Source: Diadophis punctatus similis (lineage: Eukaryota > Chordata > Lepidosauria > Squamata > Dipsadidae). Taken from it: a DNA stretch of 64,000 nt. Of the stretch, positions 1 through 13,812 are shown piece by piece. The stretch covers positions 15,358,419 to 15,422,418 of the forward strand of contig JALIGW010000010.1 in the NCBI GenBank assembly GCA_023053685.1. Reading direction: 5' to 3'. Every line of letters starts with the position of its first letter. The stretch's first letter is position 1. Under the pieces are notes generated by a model. The model had not been told where the DNA came from. It saw only the letters and a program-made list of their open reading frames with translations, and ran no database searches. The translations under genes and the position numbers were made by a program.

Positions 1-2444
<2,444 letters not shown>

Positions 2445-2493
2445 CTTTATTTTTCTTTTTAGACTTATGCTGAAGAGAGGATTGTTGAAATGT
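2445..2493 (-). CDS. CNKSR2: CNKSR2 micro-exon, lysine-rich linker
   Basis: This 49-nt exon encodes TFQQSSLQHKSKKKNK plus one base. The sequence matches the basic linker just before the PH domain of CNK2 and may help membrane or scaffold contacts, which is an inference. The acceptor CTCCCAG precedes base 2493 and the donor GTAAAT follows base 2445. Its phase joins the preceding exon (which ends on a full His codon at 28815) and the following PH exon (G + GT). It is too short for ordinary ORF searches and was found by following the reading phase. It is separated from the previous exon by a 26.3-kb transposon-filled intron. Confidence 0.95.
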
Positions 2494-2712
2494 CTGGGAG
2501 AAAAACATACATGTGGTTTGGTTAATATATGCCAATCTAATCACAGTCATGTAATATAATTTTCAAACCTTCAGAGGGGAGGGGAAAATTCTATATCAAT
2601 CATATTTTAGAGGGTGGGAGAATAACAGGGTCTTAATGAGATATTGTATTCTAGGTGTATCCTTGAACCTCATCTGGTTTTGTATGTTTCTCCCTCTCCA
2701 TCAATAAGGATT

Positions 2713-2729
2713 AAAAAAGCACTATTTTA
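2713..2729. repeat. L1-A target-site duplication, left copy
   Basis: The 17-bp sequence AAAAAAGCACTATTTTA is repeated exactly at 8364-8380. Confidence 0.93.
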
Positions 2730-3333
2730 GACTTCCGGTTGGCTCCGCGTTCGGCGAAGAAGCTCCTTTCTCGGAGCGCCGGTCCCCGGTTCCGTAAAGC
2801 CACCAGAAAGCCGACAAACAGCTGACTGGTGGCTGGAAACCCCCTTCCCGGGCAAAGGGAAGGGTGAAGAGTCGGCGGACACAGGTAGAGCCCCCCAAGT
2901 GCCCTAGGAGAAAATCCTGGGGCGCGAAGGGTGAGGGCTCCCTGGCAATCTGCCGTTCCTCCGGACCTGGGACATCTCCGCTTTTTTGCGGAGCAAGAAG
3001 ATCGTGTCCAACACTGCTTTAAAAGACTGAATCTAAATGAGGAATATCTGCAGCAGAAAAACCCAGGAGACAAATTGGGCAAGTAACCACCACTTAACTC
3101 TTATTGACTCTTAGTACAGAAGTTACAAAGTAGCAAGTTTTAAAATGGCGACGAAAGCTTGAATGGGTGTGGAAAAGCGAAAGTGAGAAGAGAGAAAGTT
3201 TCATTTTACTGACAGGCTCACACAGGAGAGTCTATTTGAGTTGATTTTGGACTGGTATTGTGATTTGGAGATTCTTCTTTTTGGTAGAAGACTAATACAA
3301 GTTGGAATATTATAAAGACTTGATTAAATTCAA
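2730..3333 (+). promoter_or_regulatory. L1-A 5' UTR, CpG-rich internal promoter region
   Basis: About 600 bp between the TSD and the ORF1 start. The first 300 bases are much richer in GC and CpG than the flanks (for example GGCTCCGCGTTCGGCGAAG), as expected for an L1 internal promoter. Promoter function is inferred from position and composition. Confidence 0.6.
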
Positions 3334-4584
3334 ATGGCTTCTAAACCTGTGAAGACGGTTCCTTCTAAAGGGGCTGGAAGCGCTGAGAGCTCACCCACTC
3401 TCCCTTCTAAACAGCAATCTCTCTCAGTACAACCACAGCCTCTAACTCTGGCGATGATACAAGATAGTCTTAAGGCCATGCAGGCTGAAATGACTAAAAA
3501 TTTTAATTAAAAAATTGATGAATTCAATGAAAAAATTAATGATATGATTAATGACAAAATACAAGATGTTTCTGTTAAAATTGAAAAAAAAATAGAAATC
3601 TGCAATAATGACATCAGAGCAGATATTTTGGTAGCATTTAAAGGCTTGGCAAATAATGTGGAATATCTGGAACAACAAATTGATCGAATTAGAGAAATTA
3701 CAGACCTGAGAGGGGAAATACAAGATGTTGAGGAGAAAAGAGAAAGAGATGCAGATGAAATTACATTAATTCATTACAGGAACATGGAATTTGTGATCAG
3801 AGTGAGGGGGGTTAAGGAAGATAAACAAGAAAATCTGAGAGATTTGATGGTGGAGGCTCTTGCCCAAGCGGTGGGCATGAGGAAAGAAGAGTTGGTGTGG
3901 CAAATTGATAAGATATATCGAGTGAATTCCCGTGTGGCTAGAATGAGAAACCTCCCAAGAGATATTGTAATATATTTTAACAACAGAACACTGCGAAATG
4001 ACATCCTACAAGCAACTTATCAAAATAAGCTACAGGTGGGTGGACAAGAAGTGATGACAATGAAAGAAATCCCTCCAAAAATGCTGAGAGCTAGAAAGGA
4101 ATTTTCCTTTCTAGTGGAAGAACTTAAAAGACAACAACTGCCATTTAGGTGGGAGGTCCCAGCTGGAATATCTTTTATTTATGATGGAGAAAGACATCGA
4201 CTTAATACGGTACAGAAAGCAAAAGATTTTTTTACATACGTCCTAAAGGCTGGGACACCAAGATCTCCAGAAGGGAAGAGAAAGGAGGAAAGAGCAAGAC
4301 AAAGAGAGGAAATACAGCAAGAAGGAGCCACATCTGGCCAAAGTGAATTAGCCATAACTTATGTGGATCAAAGTGTGGATATATTTGGAGAGGAACGGAT
4401 AAAAGAACAAAGACAGACCAGAGCTACAACTAAGCGTATAGAGGAAATGTCTCAGCAACAATCTCAGCTGGTAGCTAAAGAAGTTACTAAAGAAGCAGTG
4501 GGAGGAACAAGACCAAAAGAAATAAAGAAGCTAGATGCCCAGACAATGTTCCAGATGCTTCAGAAGCTCCCAGATGGGAAGTAG
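3334..4584 (+). pseudogene. L1-A ORF1 (RNA-binding protein), one nonsense codon
   Basis: L1 ORF1p is the nucleic-acid chaperone that coats L1 RNA. The frame runs from an ATG at 3334 (MASKPVKTVPSKG) to the stop at 4584, with a single in-frame TAA at 3508-3510. After the stop the frame is open from 3544 for 346 codons. Visible parts are a Ser/Pro-rich N-terminus, a coiled coil with EYLEQQIDRIREI, an RRM-like segment containing the FVIRVRGV strand and a basic KIYRVNS region, and a C-terminal domain with PKMLRARKEF. The C-terminus overlaps the start of ORF2 by about 10 bases. The ATG at 3334 was chosen because it fits the N-terminal part of the family. Confidence 0.88.
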
Positions 4585-7500
4585 ATTTTTAACTTGGAAT
4601 GTCAATAGATTAAATTCACCACAGAAAAGAAGGAAAATATTTCATTATCTCAAACAATTTAATAATGATGTGACCTGCCTACAAGAAACACATATCAGAA
4701 CACAAGATCAAAAACACCTGACAAATTCAAGATTAGGAATACATTTCGTTTCAGCAGCACCTGACCAAAAAAATGGAATTGTTATATATGTGAAGAGACA
4801 CCTGATTGCTAAGTTAATTGAAGCAGATGACCAAGGAAGATATCTAGCGGTTGAACTTCTAATTAAAGGAGAGAGAGTATTGGTAATTGGTGTATATGCC
4901 CCGAATCAACAACAGGAAAATTTTAATGATCTTCTATATACAAAGTTGGTACAATGGGACTACAGTACCTGCATCCTTCTTGGGGACTGGAATGGTGTAC
5001 CAGATGTTGTAAAAGACAAGAAGGGCCTCAAGCAAAATATTTCTTCAAGAGCAAAATTGCCCAAATCATTTTTTGAGATGATGGAGGATTGGGAGTTGAG
5101 AGATATTTGGCGTGAAAGAAATACAGAAGAAAAGGATTTTACCTTTTTTTCCGATAGACATCAATCCTTTTCAAGGATTGACTTTATTTTGATTACTAAT
5201 AATCTCTTTTCTAGGGTAAAGAAGATGAAGATATGCTCAAGAGTATTGACAGATCATAGTCCGGTTTGGATGGATTTAGAAGTTCGAAATGGACCTAGAA
5301 GGTCATGGAGGTTAAATGATAATTTATTTAGATATGAGGAAAATGTGAAGGAGTGTAAAAAACTAATGAAAGAATTTTTTGTTAATAACATGCAGAAGGG
5401 CACGTCTTTGGAAATGGTTTGGGATGCAAGTAAAGCTTATATGAGAGGTATTTTGATATATTTGAATAATAAATATAGAAGGAAAAGGGGGGAAAAGGAA
5501 AGAACTAGAAGAGGAGATTAAGAGACAGGAAATGGTTTTAATTTCTAATCCAAGGGATAAAAAAATTAAAGAGACGATTAATTTACTAAAGGGTCAATTT
5601 AATATGTTAATGGCAGATCAAATAGCAACAAATTTACAATATGCCAAATTTAATACTTTTAGCAATGCTAATAAACCAGGAAGATGGCTGGCATATACTT
5701 TAAGAAAGAAGCAAAAATCAAGAACCATTGAAAAAATAAGATATAAGGGCAAAGAAGTTTATGAACATGAACTCATTAAAAAATCATTTTTAGAATTTTA
5801 TTCAGATTTACATAGTGGGGATAAAGTTAAGAGGATATAGATAATTATTTGCAGAAACAGAATATTTATATAACTTCAAAGGTGCAGGGGGATACTTTAA
5901 ATCAATTGATAACTTCAGAAGAGATTTCAATGGTAATTAAACAGTTAAAAGTGGGTAAAGCCCCTGGGACAGATGGTTTAACTGCTGTTTATTATAAAAA
6001 ATTACAGGAAGAAATGGTGGAACCACTTAAAGAATTATTTAACAATATTCAAAAGAGAGGTAATGTACCTCCAACATGGAAGACATCTTTTATCTCTCTG
6101 ATCCCAAAAGAGGGCTTAGATGGTACAGATCCAAAAAATTATAGGCCGATCTCACTTTTAAATATAGACTATAAAATCTTTACTAAAATTTTAGCAAATA
6201 GATTAATGATAGTTATGCAACAAATGATACATCATGATCAAACAGGGTTTCTAACTGGCAGACAAATGAAAACTAATGTTAGACAAATTGTTAATTTATT
6301 AGAGTATTTGAGAAGTAATAACCAGGTCCCCGCAGCATTAGTATTTTTGGATGCTGAGAAAGCTTTTGATAGGTTGAATTGGCGGTTTTTATTAAAGTTA
6401 ATAGAAAAGTTACAACTTGGAGATCATTTTGTACAATCCATTGGGGCAATATATCAAAAACAAACAGCGCAAATAAAAATTAATGGTGGAGTGACAGATA
6501 CTTTTAATATAGAAAATGGAACAAGACAAGGATGTCCTCTGTCTCCTTTGCTGTTTATTTTGAGCTTGGAAATAGTAGTTAGCAAAATAAGAGATCTTGA
6601 TACAATAAAAGGAATAAAAATTAGACAGGAAGAATATAAGCTTCGAGCGTTTGCGGATGACCTGGTTGTTACTTTAACTCAACCATTACAATCTATTAGA
6701 ATTCTGATGGATACAATTAACTCATATGGACAAGTATCTGGTTTTAAAATAAATATAGCTAAAACAAAAATAATAGCTAAAAATGTGACAAGAAACCAAA
6801 AAGAAGAAATAGAAAAGGTAACAGGTTTTGAGATAGTCCAAAAGATTAAATATCTAGGGGTTTATATTATGTCCACAAATACAAAACTATATCAACATAA
6901 TTATGAACCACTTTGGTTAAAAATACAGAAGGACATGGAAAGTTGGGAAAAACTACAATTGTCTTTGTTGGGTAGGATAGCTGCTGTTAAAATGAATGTT
7001 TTACCAAGGTTTTTATTCCTCTTTCAAATGATACCAATACTTAAAAAAGATGAAGTTTTAAAGGAATGGCAGAAGGGTATAAATAAATTTATCTGGGCAG
7101 GGAAGAAGCCAAGGGTAAATCAGAAGATCATGCAGGATACACGTGAAAGAGGTGGTTTAAAAATGCCTAACTTAAAATTGTATTATGAAGCAGAGGAACA
7201 AAAATTTGGAACAAAAATTTGATAAAATTACATATAAAGAACTTCTTTCTGAAGAGGGAACTTTATTTCAATTAAAAGCATTTGAGAAATTAAGAGAAGA
7301 AGGTATAATCAGAACATGGTTTCAATATATACAATTACAGGCTAGATGGAGAGACGATCAAAAAATTGGTATTTTGAAAAAAGAGGACAATTTGATTGTA
7401 CAAATAAAAGATAAGGGCCCAATGCATATAAAGAGATTATATAATATTTTACTGGAATTAGATTCAGAAACAGAACTAGTTAAGGATTGCATGATAAAAT

Positions 7501-8091
7501 GGGCTCAGAATATTGGTGAACCTATAATGATGGATACATGGGAAAAGATATGGGTTAGAAATGTTAAATTTACACAGGCACAAAATTTGAGAGAAAATTT
7601 TTATAAAATGCTTTATAGATGGCATTTAGACCCAAAAAAACCTAGCTTGTATGTACCCAAATTCAGATCCTAAATGTTGGAGATGCGAATGTGAGGATGC
7701 TACATATTTTCATATATGGTGGACTTGTAAAAAGATCAAGGCATTTTGGATAAAAATTTGGTGGATTATACAAAATATTTTAAAGAAAAAGATCAAGTTC
7801 ACACCACAATTTTTGCTGTTGGGTATAATAACGGATTGTTCTGTTATAGAGACTAAATTGGTTTTGAATTTTATATCTGCTGCCAGATTACTGGTGGCAC
7901 AATATTGGAAGAAGGAAGACATACCTACAATTGAAGAATGGATATTGAAAATGACACATTTGGCTGAAATGGCCAAGATTTCATCATACTTAAAGGACCA
8001 CTCAAATGAAAGATATATATTGGAATGGAGTAGGTGGACTGAATATATTCAAAAAAAGTATCAGATTAAGATAACTCAAATAGCTTATTAA
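4574..8091 (+). pseudogene. L1-A ORF2 (endonuclease-reverse transcriptase), frameshifted
   Basis: This ORF encodes an APE-type endonuclease plus reverse transcriptase for retrotransposition. Endonuclease motifs: TWNVNRLNS, LQETHI, YAPN, LLGDWNGV, SRIDFIL and DHSPVW. RT motifs: NYRPISLLNIDYKIF, DQTGFLTGRQ, FLDAEKAFDRLNW, GTRQGCPLSPLLF and the catalytic FADD. The C-terminal Cys/His segment is CWRCECEDATYFH followed by WWTC. The frame changes near 5485-5520 (in a G/A run), 5810-5850, 7185-7220 and 7651-7673. After LYYEA at about 7190 the sequence jumps directly to FDKITYKEL. L1-B has about 60 residues at the same place, so roughly 165 bp appear to be deleted here. Confidence 0.9.
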
Positions 8092-8363
8092 TGTTAGAAA
8101 TTTGTGAAATGTTAGATTATACTTTCAAGTTTTTGGACTAACAAAGAGTTAAAGACGAAAAGGTATCTTTGAACTAATGATTTTTTTTCTCTTCTTAATA
8201 TTTTTTTAACTTTTATGCTTGGTTTTTTGGATTTATACCGTGTGCTTTTTCTGGGAAGTCCGGGGGGTGGGTGGGAAGGGTGAGTGGGGGGAGGGGGGAG
8301 GGGGGGAGAGGGGGAGAAAAGTGAAAAAATGTTTGTACTTTGTACTTATAAAACTTTTCAATA
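8092..8363 (+). other. L1-A 3' UTR with G-rich polypurine tract
   Basis: A run of G-blocks lies at 8256-8320 (GGGGGGTGGGTGGGAAGGG and onward), followed by AATAAA near 8359. G-rich tracts in L1 3' UTRs are known to be capable of forming G-quadruplexes. Confidence 0.75.
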
Positions 8364-8380
8364 AAAAAAGCACTATTTTA
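8364..8380. repeat. L1-A target-site duplication, right copy
   Basis: Exact copy of the 17-bp sequence at 2713-2729, directly after the element's terminal A-run. Confidence 0.93.
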
Positions 8381-9207
8381 TATTGTACTATGCTGGTTTT
8401 TGACTGTTGCACAATTTACATTTCAAGTTTCATGCAAATAGAAAAGGAAATGAAAAGTGTATGAACTAATTAAATTTAACTTCTAGAATTATTTATGTGC
8501 ACATTCTGGATAAGTGCGATATAACTGTGGCTGAAAAGGTGACATAATTATTGTATAAAAAATTACTCATTGTTTCATTTGTTTCATTTCAACAGTAATA
8601 TTTTTTAAACGTTTTAAGGAAGAACTTGGAACAACCACTTCTGTCAAGTCTAATTTAAACAAATTATGATTTGGTCACATTATACTAAAACTTTTGGAAG
8701 AGAGGGAAAATCTGTCAGTAGAAGAAATTAGAAATTTGTGCCTTGCGTTCCAGATATATTAGCCAAGGGGCTGATCATTATGAAACTGGAAAGAAGTATA
8801 AATGAACTATAACTGCAAAGAAAATCAATACCTTTCATCACAAACCTTTAACTCTAATTCAGTTAAATATGTATTTATTTTTAAGTAAGACTATATGGCA
8901 TTTGATTTTCCTGAAAAAATATTATGCTACCCAAGCATATATTTAATATCATATTTCTCTGGAAAATCAGATGCCATACAATGCTACATATAAATAAGTA
9001 AATATTATATGATTCCTCAGTACTTTCATGCTCTCTATTAATCGGCCTGAGGAAATTACTATTCTTCATTCCTCCTCTGCACTGCAAAGGCTTGATACAA
9101 TTGCATCAAAATATTACAATTAGGTTCTATGATATCTCAGCTGTTTAACTCCTTGCCTCTTCTGAACAATTTCATCAGCTGGATTTAGATCTAATAAATT
9201 AAGGCAT
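8381..9207. other. Intronic AT-rich sequence
   Basis: Unique-looking sequence between L1-A and L1-B. No repeat, exon or RNA gene was recognised. Confidence 0.6.
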
Positions 9208-9218
9208 GATAATTAATT
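9208..9218. repeat. L1-B target-site duplication, left copy
   Basis: GATAATTAATT is repeated at 17825-17835. At 11 bp and AT-rich it is less decisive than the L1-A duplication, but it sits exactly at both element ends. Confidence 0.8.
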
Positions 9219-10469
9219 ATTCCGGGGTGATGTCATGGTGGTGCGGAGCAGAGAAACTGATCTCTAGTACTCTGCCTGATTTTTTTGCATTTTTGGAACC
9301 CGAAATTGGTGTCGCAAACCCTCGGGGGGAGCGATAAGGAGGGGAACATCATGCGGTGACGGGGAGAGGAGCGATCTCCCATTGCGGAAGGTGAAAACCC
9401 CGAATTCCGATGCAAAAGAGACCAGATGTATGGCGAGGTCCGGAGACAAGGCGGCCCGAATAGAAAGCGGTGAAAGCAGAGAGTGAGAAGCAGCAGGACT
9501 ATCGACAGACTTGTGTAACAAGCAGCACTGAAGAATCCTCCCGAGTGGATGGTATCTACGGAAAATACAGATAAATAAGAGAGTCTCCAGAGAGGAACTG
9601 GCGGTGCCTTAGAAGTGTGAAGCTTAAAACAAGTAAAGAAACAATAAACACAGATCAGTGGAGAGAGACAACGATCGAAACTGCAGGCTTAAAAAGATCA
9701 GTGTGATAGAAAACCGGAGAGACAGCCTCTTTAAATCTAATTTGCAGAGACAACGGACAACAGAAGAAGATGAGAAGGACAGTGACTGTGCATTTTGAAA
9801 GGAGCCAAGATCTTGAAAGTCGACAGGAAGATGCAGAGGGAGTAAAGAGATGAAGGGTTAACAACTATAGTAAACCTAAAACTTAAGAAAAAGGGACATC
9901 TTTCAAACTAACTCTACTGCAAAGAACCTTGATCTGTGCTTAAATTGACTGCATATTGTGATCTTATTTTGGATTACTTTGGATTATTTATATTGATCTT
10001 TTACACTCTTAGATTTTTTATATTTGCTATTTGTAATATTTAAACTATTTATACTATATTAATATATACCATATAATATAGAATTATATTTATACATTGA
10101 TATTGAAAACTTGAATTAGGAATTAAGTATTAAGTATTTATAGATAATATATAGATCAATTAATTAACTAGTTTTAAGCACTATTATTAGTTGATAACAA
10201 ATCATTATATATATTGGAATCTTGGAACTGTGGAACATTAAATATTGTCCATTCCCTCCTTCTTTTCCTCATTTTTTCTTTTTCTCTATATATTGGAGAT
10301 AAAAATAACTCTCTTTATATTAGAAATTTAAGATAGAAATTTACAATAGAACGTTATAACTGAGGTTGATCCATATAACTGATATTAGGAAATTGAATAG
10401 GGAAAATATATTATAAGCAGATTATAATAATCGATTGTATTGTGGAACAATTTCTTTAAAAAAATAAAT
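9219..10469 (+). other. L1-B 5' UTR
   Basis: About 1.25 kb without a real ORF. The first 300 bases are CpG-bearing (GGGGGGAGCGATAAGGAGGG) and the remainder becomes very AT-rich toward 10.0-10.4 kb. Promoter role is inferred from position only. Confidence 0.55.
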
Positions 10470-11440
10470 ATGTCAACTACATCTACAGTGACCAAAACTG
10501 TTAACAAAGTGATATCTGTGACAGCTTCACCAGCAGGGCAAGAGCTAATCACAGACATGACAACCATTGAAAAACCAGGATAAATTCCAACTTTACAAAG
10601 CCTACAAGCTTCTTTAAACATGATTCAGGAATTTATGATTAAAATGCAAAAATCAATTTCAAACAATCATGAAGAAGTGAAAGAAGACCTAAAGAAATTA
10701 GATAATAGAATGGAGACAATACAGGAAACAATTGCCAAAAACGAACAGAAAATAAAAGTAATAGTAGAGAAAACAGAGCGAACAGAAAAAAAATAGAGGA
10801 AACAGAAGAGAGATTGAAAACAGTGAACAGAGAATTAGAGGACACAATATCACATCTAGAATTAGAAAGATCTGTCTATTAGATTTCAAAATATACAGGA
10901 ATAAAAAGAGGAAGATGTACCCAAACTGATGTTAGATATATTGGCAGACTCCCTTCAAATAGATAGAAATGAATTAAGAAATATTGATGAAGTCTATAGG
11001 GTCCAAACAAATTACGCGAGAAGACACAGACTGCCAAGTGAAATACACATTAGGTTCACGAAGAGAGCTATTAGAGATGAAATATATAGGAATACAAGGG
11101 ATGAACAGATAATTTTTAAAGGGAAAGAGATTATTGTACTTAAACTAGTACCAAAAAGAATAAGAGAGAAAAGGAGAGAATATCAATCCTTCACAGCAAA
11201 ATTAATAAGAAACAACATAGCTTTTTGTTGGTTGATAACTGAAGGATTGTTGGTTACATGGCAAGATAAAAAAAATACGGATAGATACAATTGACAAAGC
11301 CAATCAATTTTATGAACAATATGTAGAGAAGGTAGAAAGTAGTGAAGACTTAGAGTCCAAAAGCCAGGAGGAACAACAACTAGAGTATAAAGAATTACAA
11401 GAAAGAGAAAGTGAGAGGACAAAAAACCAAAGATAAACAA
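10470..11440 (+). pseudogene. L1-B ORF1 remnant
   Basis: An ATG at 10470 opens MSTTSTVTKTVNKVISVTA but meets a stop after about 36 codons. A lysine/glutamate-rich coiled-coil stretch follows in broken frames. The conserved middle domain is readable at 10929-11294: QIDRNELRNIDEVYRV, RRHRLPSEIHIRFTKR and VPKRIREKRREYQ correspond to the same region of L1-A ORF1 (KIYRVNS, LPRDIVIYFNNRT, PPKMLRARKEF). Confidence 0.82.
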
Positions 11441-11479
11441 GAAATACTAGAGTAACGAGGGCAACAAACAAGCAGTAGA

Positions 11480-13812
11480 ATGGAGGAAGAAATAAAAATC
11501 TTTTCAGTTAACATAAATGGATTAAATTCTCCAATTAAAAGAAGACAAGTATTTTCTAGACTCCAAAAACAAAATTTAGACATTATATGTTTACAAGAGG
11601 TGCATTTGAAAAAAGATGAGAGCAAACTTTTGGAAGCCCCCAAACTAGGAAAACTTTTTGTAGCTTTAGCTGAATCAAAAAAGAGGAATAGCATTGTACA
11701 TAAAAAATTGGCTTAACCCTAGACAAATTTATTCAGACAAGGAAGGCAGAACATTAATAATTGAAATATTGATGAATAAAAAAATAATAATTACGGTGAT
11801 TTATGCCCCAAATACTAAACAAAAAGAATACTATAGGAAACTATATAACCAAATTAGAAAATTAGAAATGGATAATGTATGCATATTAGGGGATTTCAAT
11901 GCAGTGGTTGACCCAAAAAAGGATTATAAATCAGAAAGTAAAAAGAATTATGAAAGGAGAACACTACCAAAAGTTTTTTTTATATGGCCCGAGAATTAAG
12001 ATTGAGAGATGTATGGAGAGAAAGACACCCACTAAAAAATCAATATACATACTGTTCGAATCCCCAAAATTCATGGTCTAGAATAGACATGGTCTGGATG
12101 GACACAGAAATAGGAAATAATATAGAAGAAATTGAAATAGAACCGAACACCTGGGCAGACCATAATCCCCCAGCAATTACACTGCAAGGGAAAAGAAAAA
12201 GGAAAAAGAGGTGGACCATGAATCAAAGAGTAGAAAAGGAAAAAAAATATATTCAATATATTGAAAAAGAAAATTGGAATGATGAAACAACCACCCAGAA
12301 TTTGTGGGATACAATGAAGGCTTATATCCGGGGTCTTACTATTGCATATACTATAAGAAGAAATAAAAATAAAAAGAAACAAATTATGGATTTACAAGAT
12401 AAATTAGGAAAATTAGAATATAAAATGCAGACAGAACTCCAAAATCATAAGATTAGAGAAGAAAAAGAATTACTCAAATATAAGATAAATTTAATTATGC
12501 AAGAGGAGGTGGCCCAAAAAATTAAAGCCGCTAGACAAAATTATTTTGAAAATGCCAACAAACCGGGAAGATGGTTGGCCTATAAATTAAAGAAAGAAAA
12601 AGAAAAGAAATTTATACAACAATTGGAAGATGAAAATGGAGTTATACAATCCCAGACTGAGGAGAAAAAGAATATAGCAATACGATATTTTCAAAAACTA
12701 TATAGCAAGGAAGATATAAAGGAAGGGGATATCCAAAATTACCTACAACAAAGAAATCTTACACCTCTATTAGAAATAACAAAATCAACACTAGACGAAG
12801 CAATAACAATGTCTGAACTAGAAAAAGCAATTCAAAAACAAAAAAACAATAAAACTCCAGGTCCAGATGGAATCCCAGCAGAATTTTACAAAGAACTACA
12901 TAAACCATTAGAAAAATTATTGTTGATAACATACAATGAGGTATTAGAGAAAAGAAAGATACCAAAATCATGGACGAGGCTTTGATAACTCTAATTCCGA
13001 AAGATAGCATAGGGAAACAAAAGATTCAAAATTATACGCCAATCTCGCTGCTAAATGCCGACTATAAAATATTCATGACAATATTGGCAGAAAGATTAAA
13101 AAACATACTCAATGAAATCATACATCTGGATCAGAATGGTTTCTTGCTCAATAGACACATAAAAAATAACATAAGAACAATATTGGACACTTTAGAATAT
13201 TATGAAACACACCCGGGAAAACCAGTAGCACTCATGTTCCTCGACGCTCAAAAGGCCTTCAATAATTTAAATTGGGACTTTTTAATTAATCAATTAATAA
13301 TGATGAATTTCGGTGAAAATTATATCAGAACAATTAGAGCAATATACTCAAACCAAGTAGCAAAAATAATTTTAAATGGAGAAATAATGGAGGAATTTAG
13401 CATATCAAAAGGAGTAAGACAAGGATGCCCCTTATCTCCATTATTATTCATATTTTCAATAGAAACACTAATGCAGCAAATCAGACAAAATTCGGAGATC
13501 AAAGGCCTAAAAATCAGAGAACAAGAGTACAAAGTGCAGGTTTTTACGGACGACCTCACATTTATTATAGAAGAGCCACTAGAAGTAGGAATAACATTAT
13601 TGAAGGAGATAAGTCAATTTGGTAAAGTAGCAGGCCTCAAAATTAATAAGGGGAAGACCAAAATAATAACAAAAAAATTAACTAGTATACAAGATCAAGA
13701 CATAGAGGAGAAAATGGGAATCCAAATTGTAAAGAAAATTAAATATTTGGGAATTATATTATCAGCAAAATGTAGTACGATTAAGGAGGATAATTATAAT
13801 GAATTGGCAAAT
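11480..13812 (+). pseudogene. L1-B ORF2, 5' part (endonuclease and most of RT)
   Basis: Four open blocks in shifting frames (11480-11716, 11694-11999, 11984-12985, 12970-13815). They carry endonuclease motifs NINGLNSPIKRR, ICLQEVHL, YAPN, ILGDFNAVVD and SRIDMVWMD, then RT motifs DQNGFLLNRH, FLDAQKAFNNLNWDF and GVRQGCPLSPLLFIFS. The catalytic block reads FTDDL where L1-A has FADDL. The frame is cut at about 13812, after YLGIILSAKCST, by the L2/CR1 insertion. Confidence 0.88.

Larger units (their letters stand above)
2730..8363 (+). mobile_element. L1-A: full-length L1-type LINE
   Basis: A 5.6-kb L1-clade element, complete from a CpG-rich 5' UTR to a G-rich 3' UTR ending in AATAAA and an A-run, bounded by an exact 17-bp target-site duplication. 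Long exact TSDs and an A-run are typical of target-primed reverse transcription by L1. It lies antisense to CNKSR2 in its largest intron. Both ORFs are broken: one stop in ORF1, and at least four frame changes plus an internal deletion in ORF2. The copy is therefore not autonomous. Confidence 0.93.
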
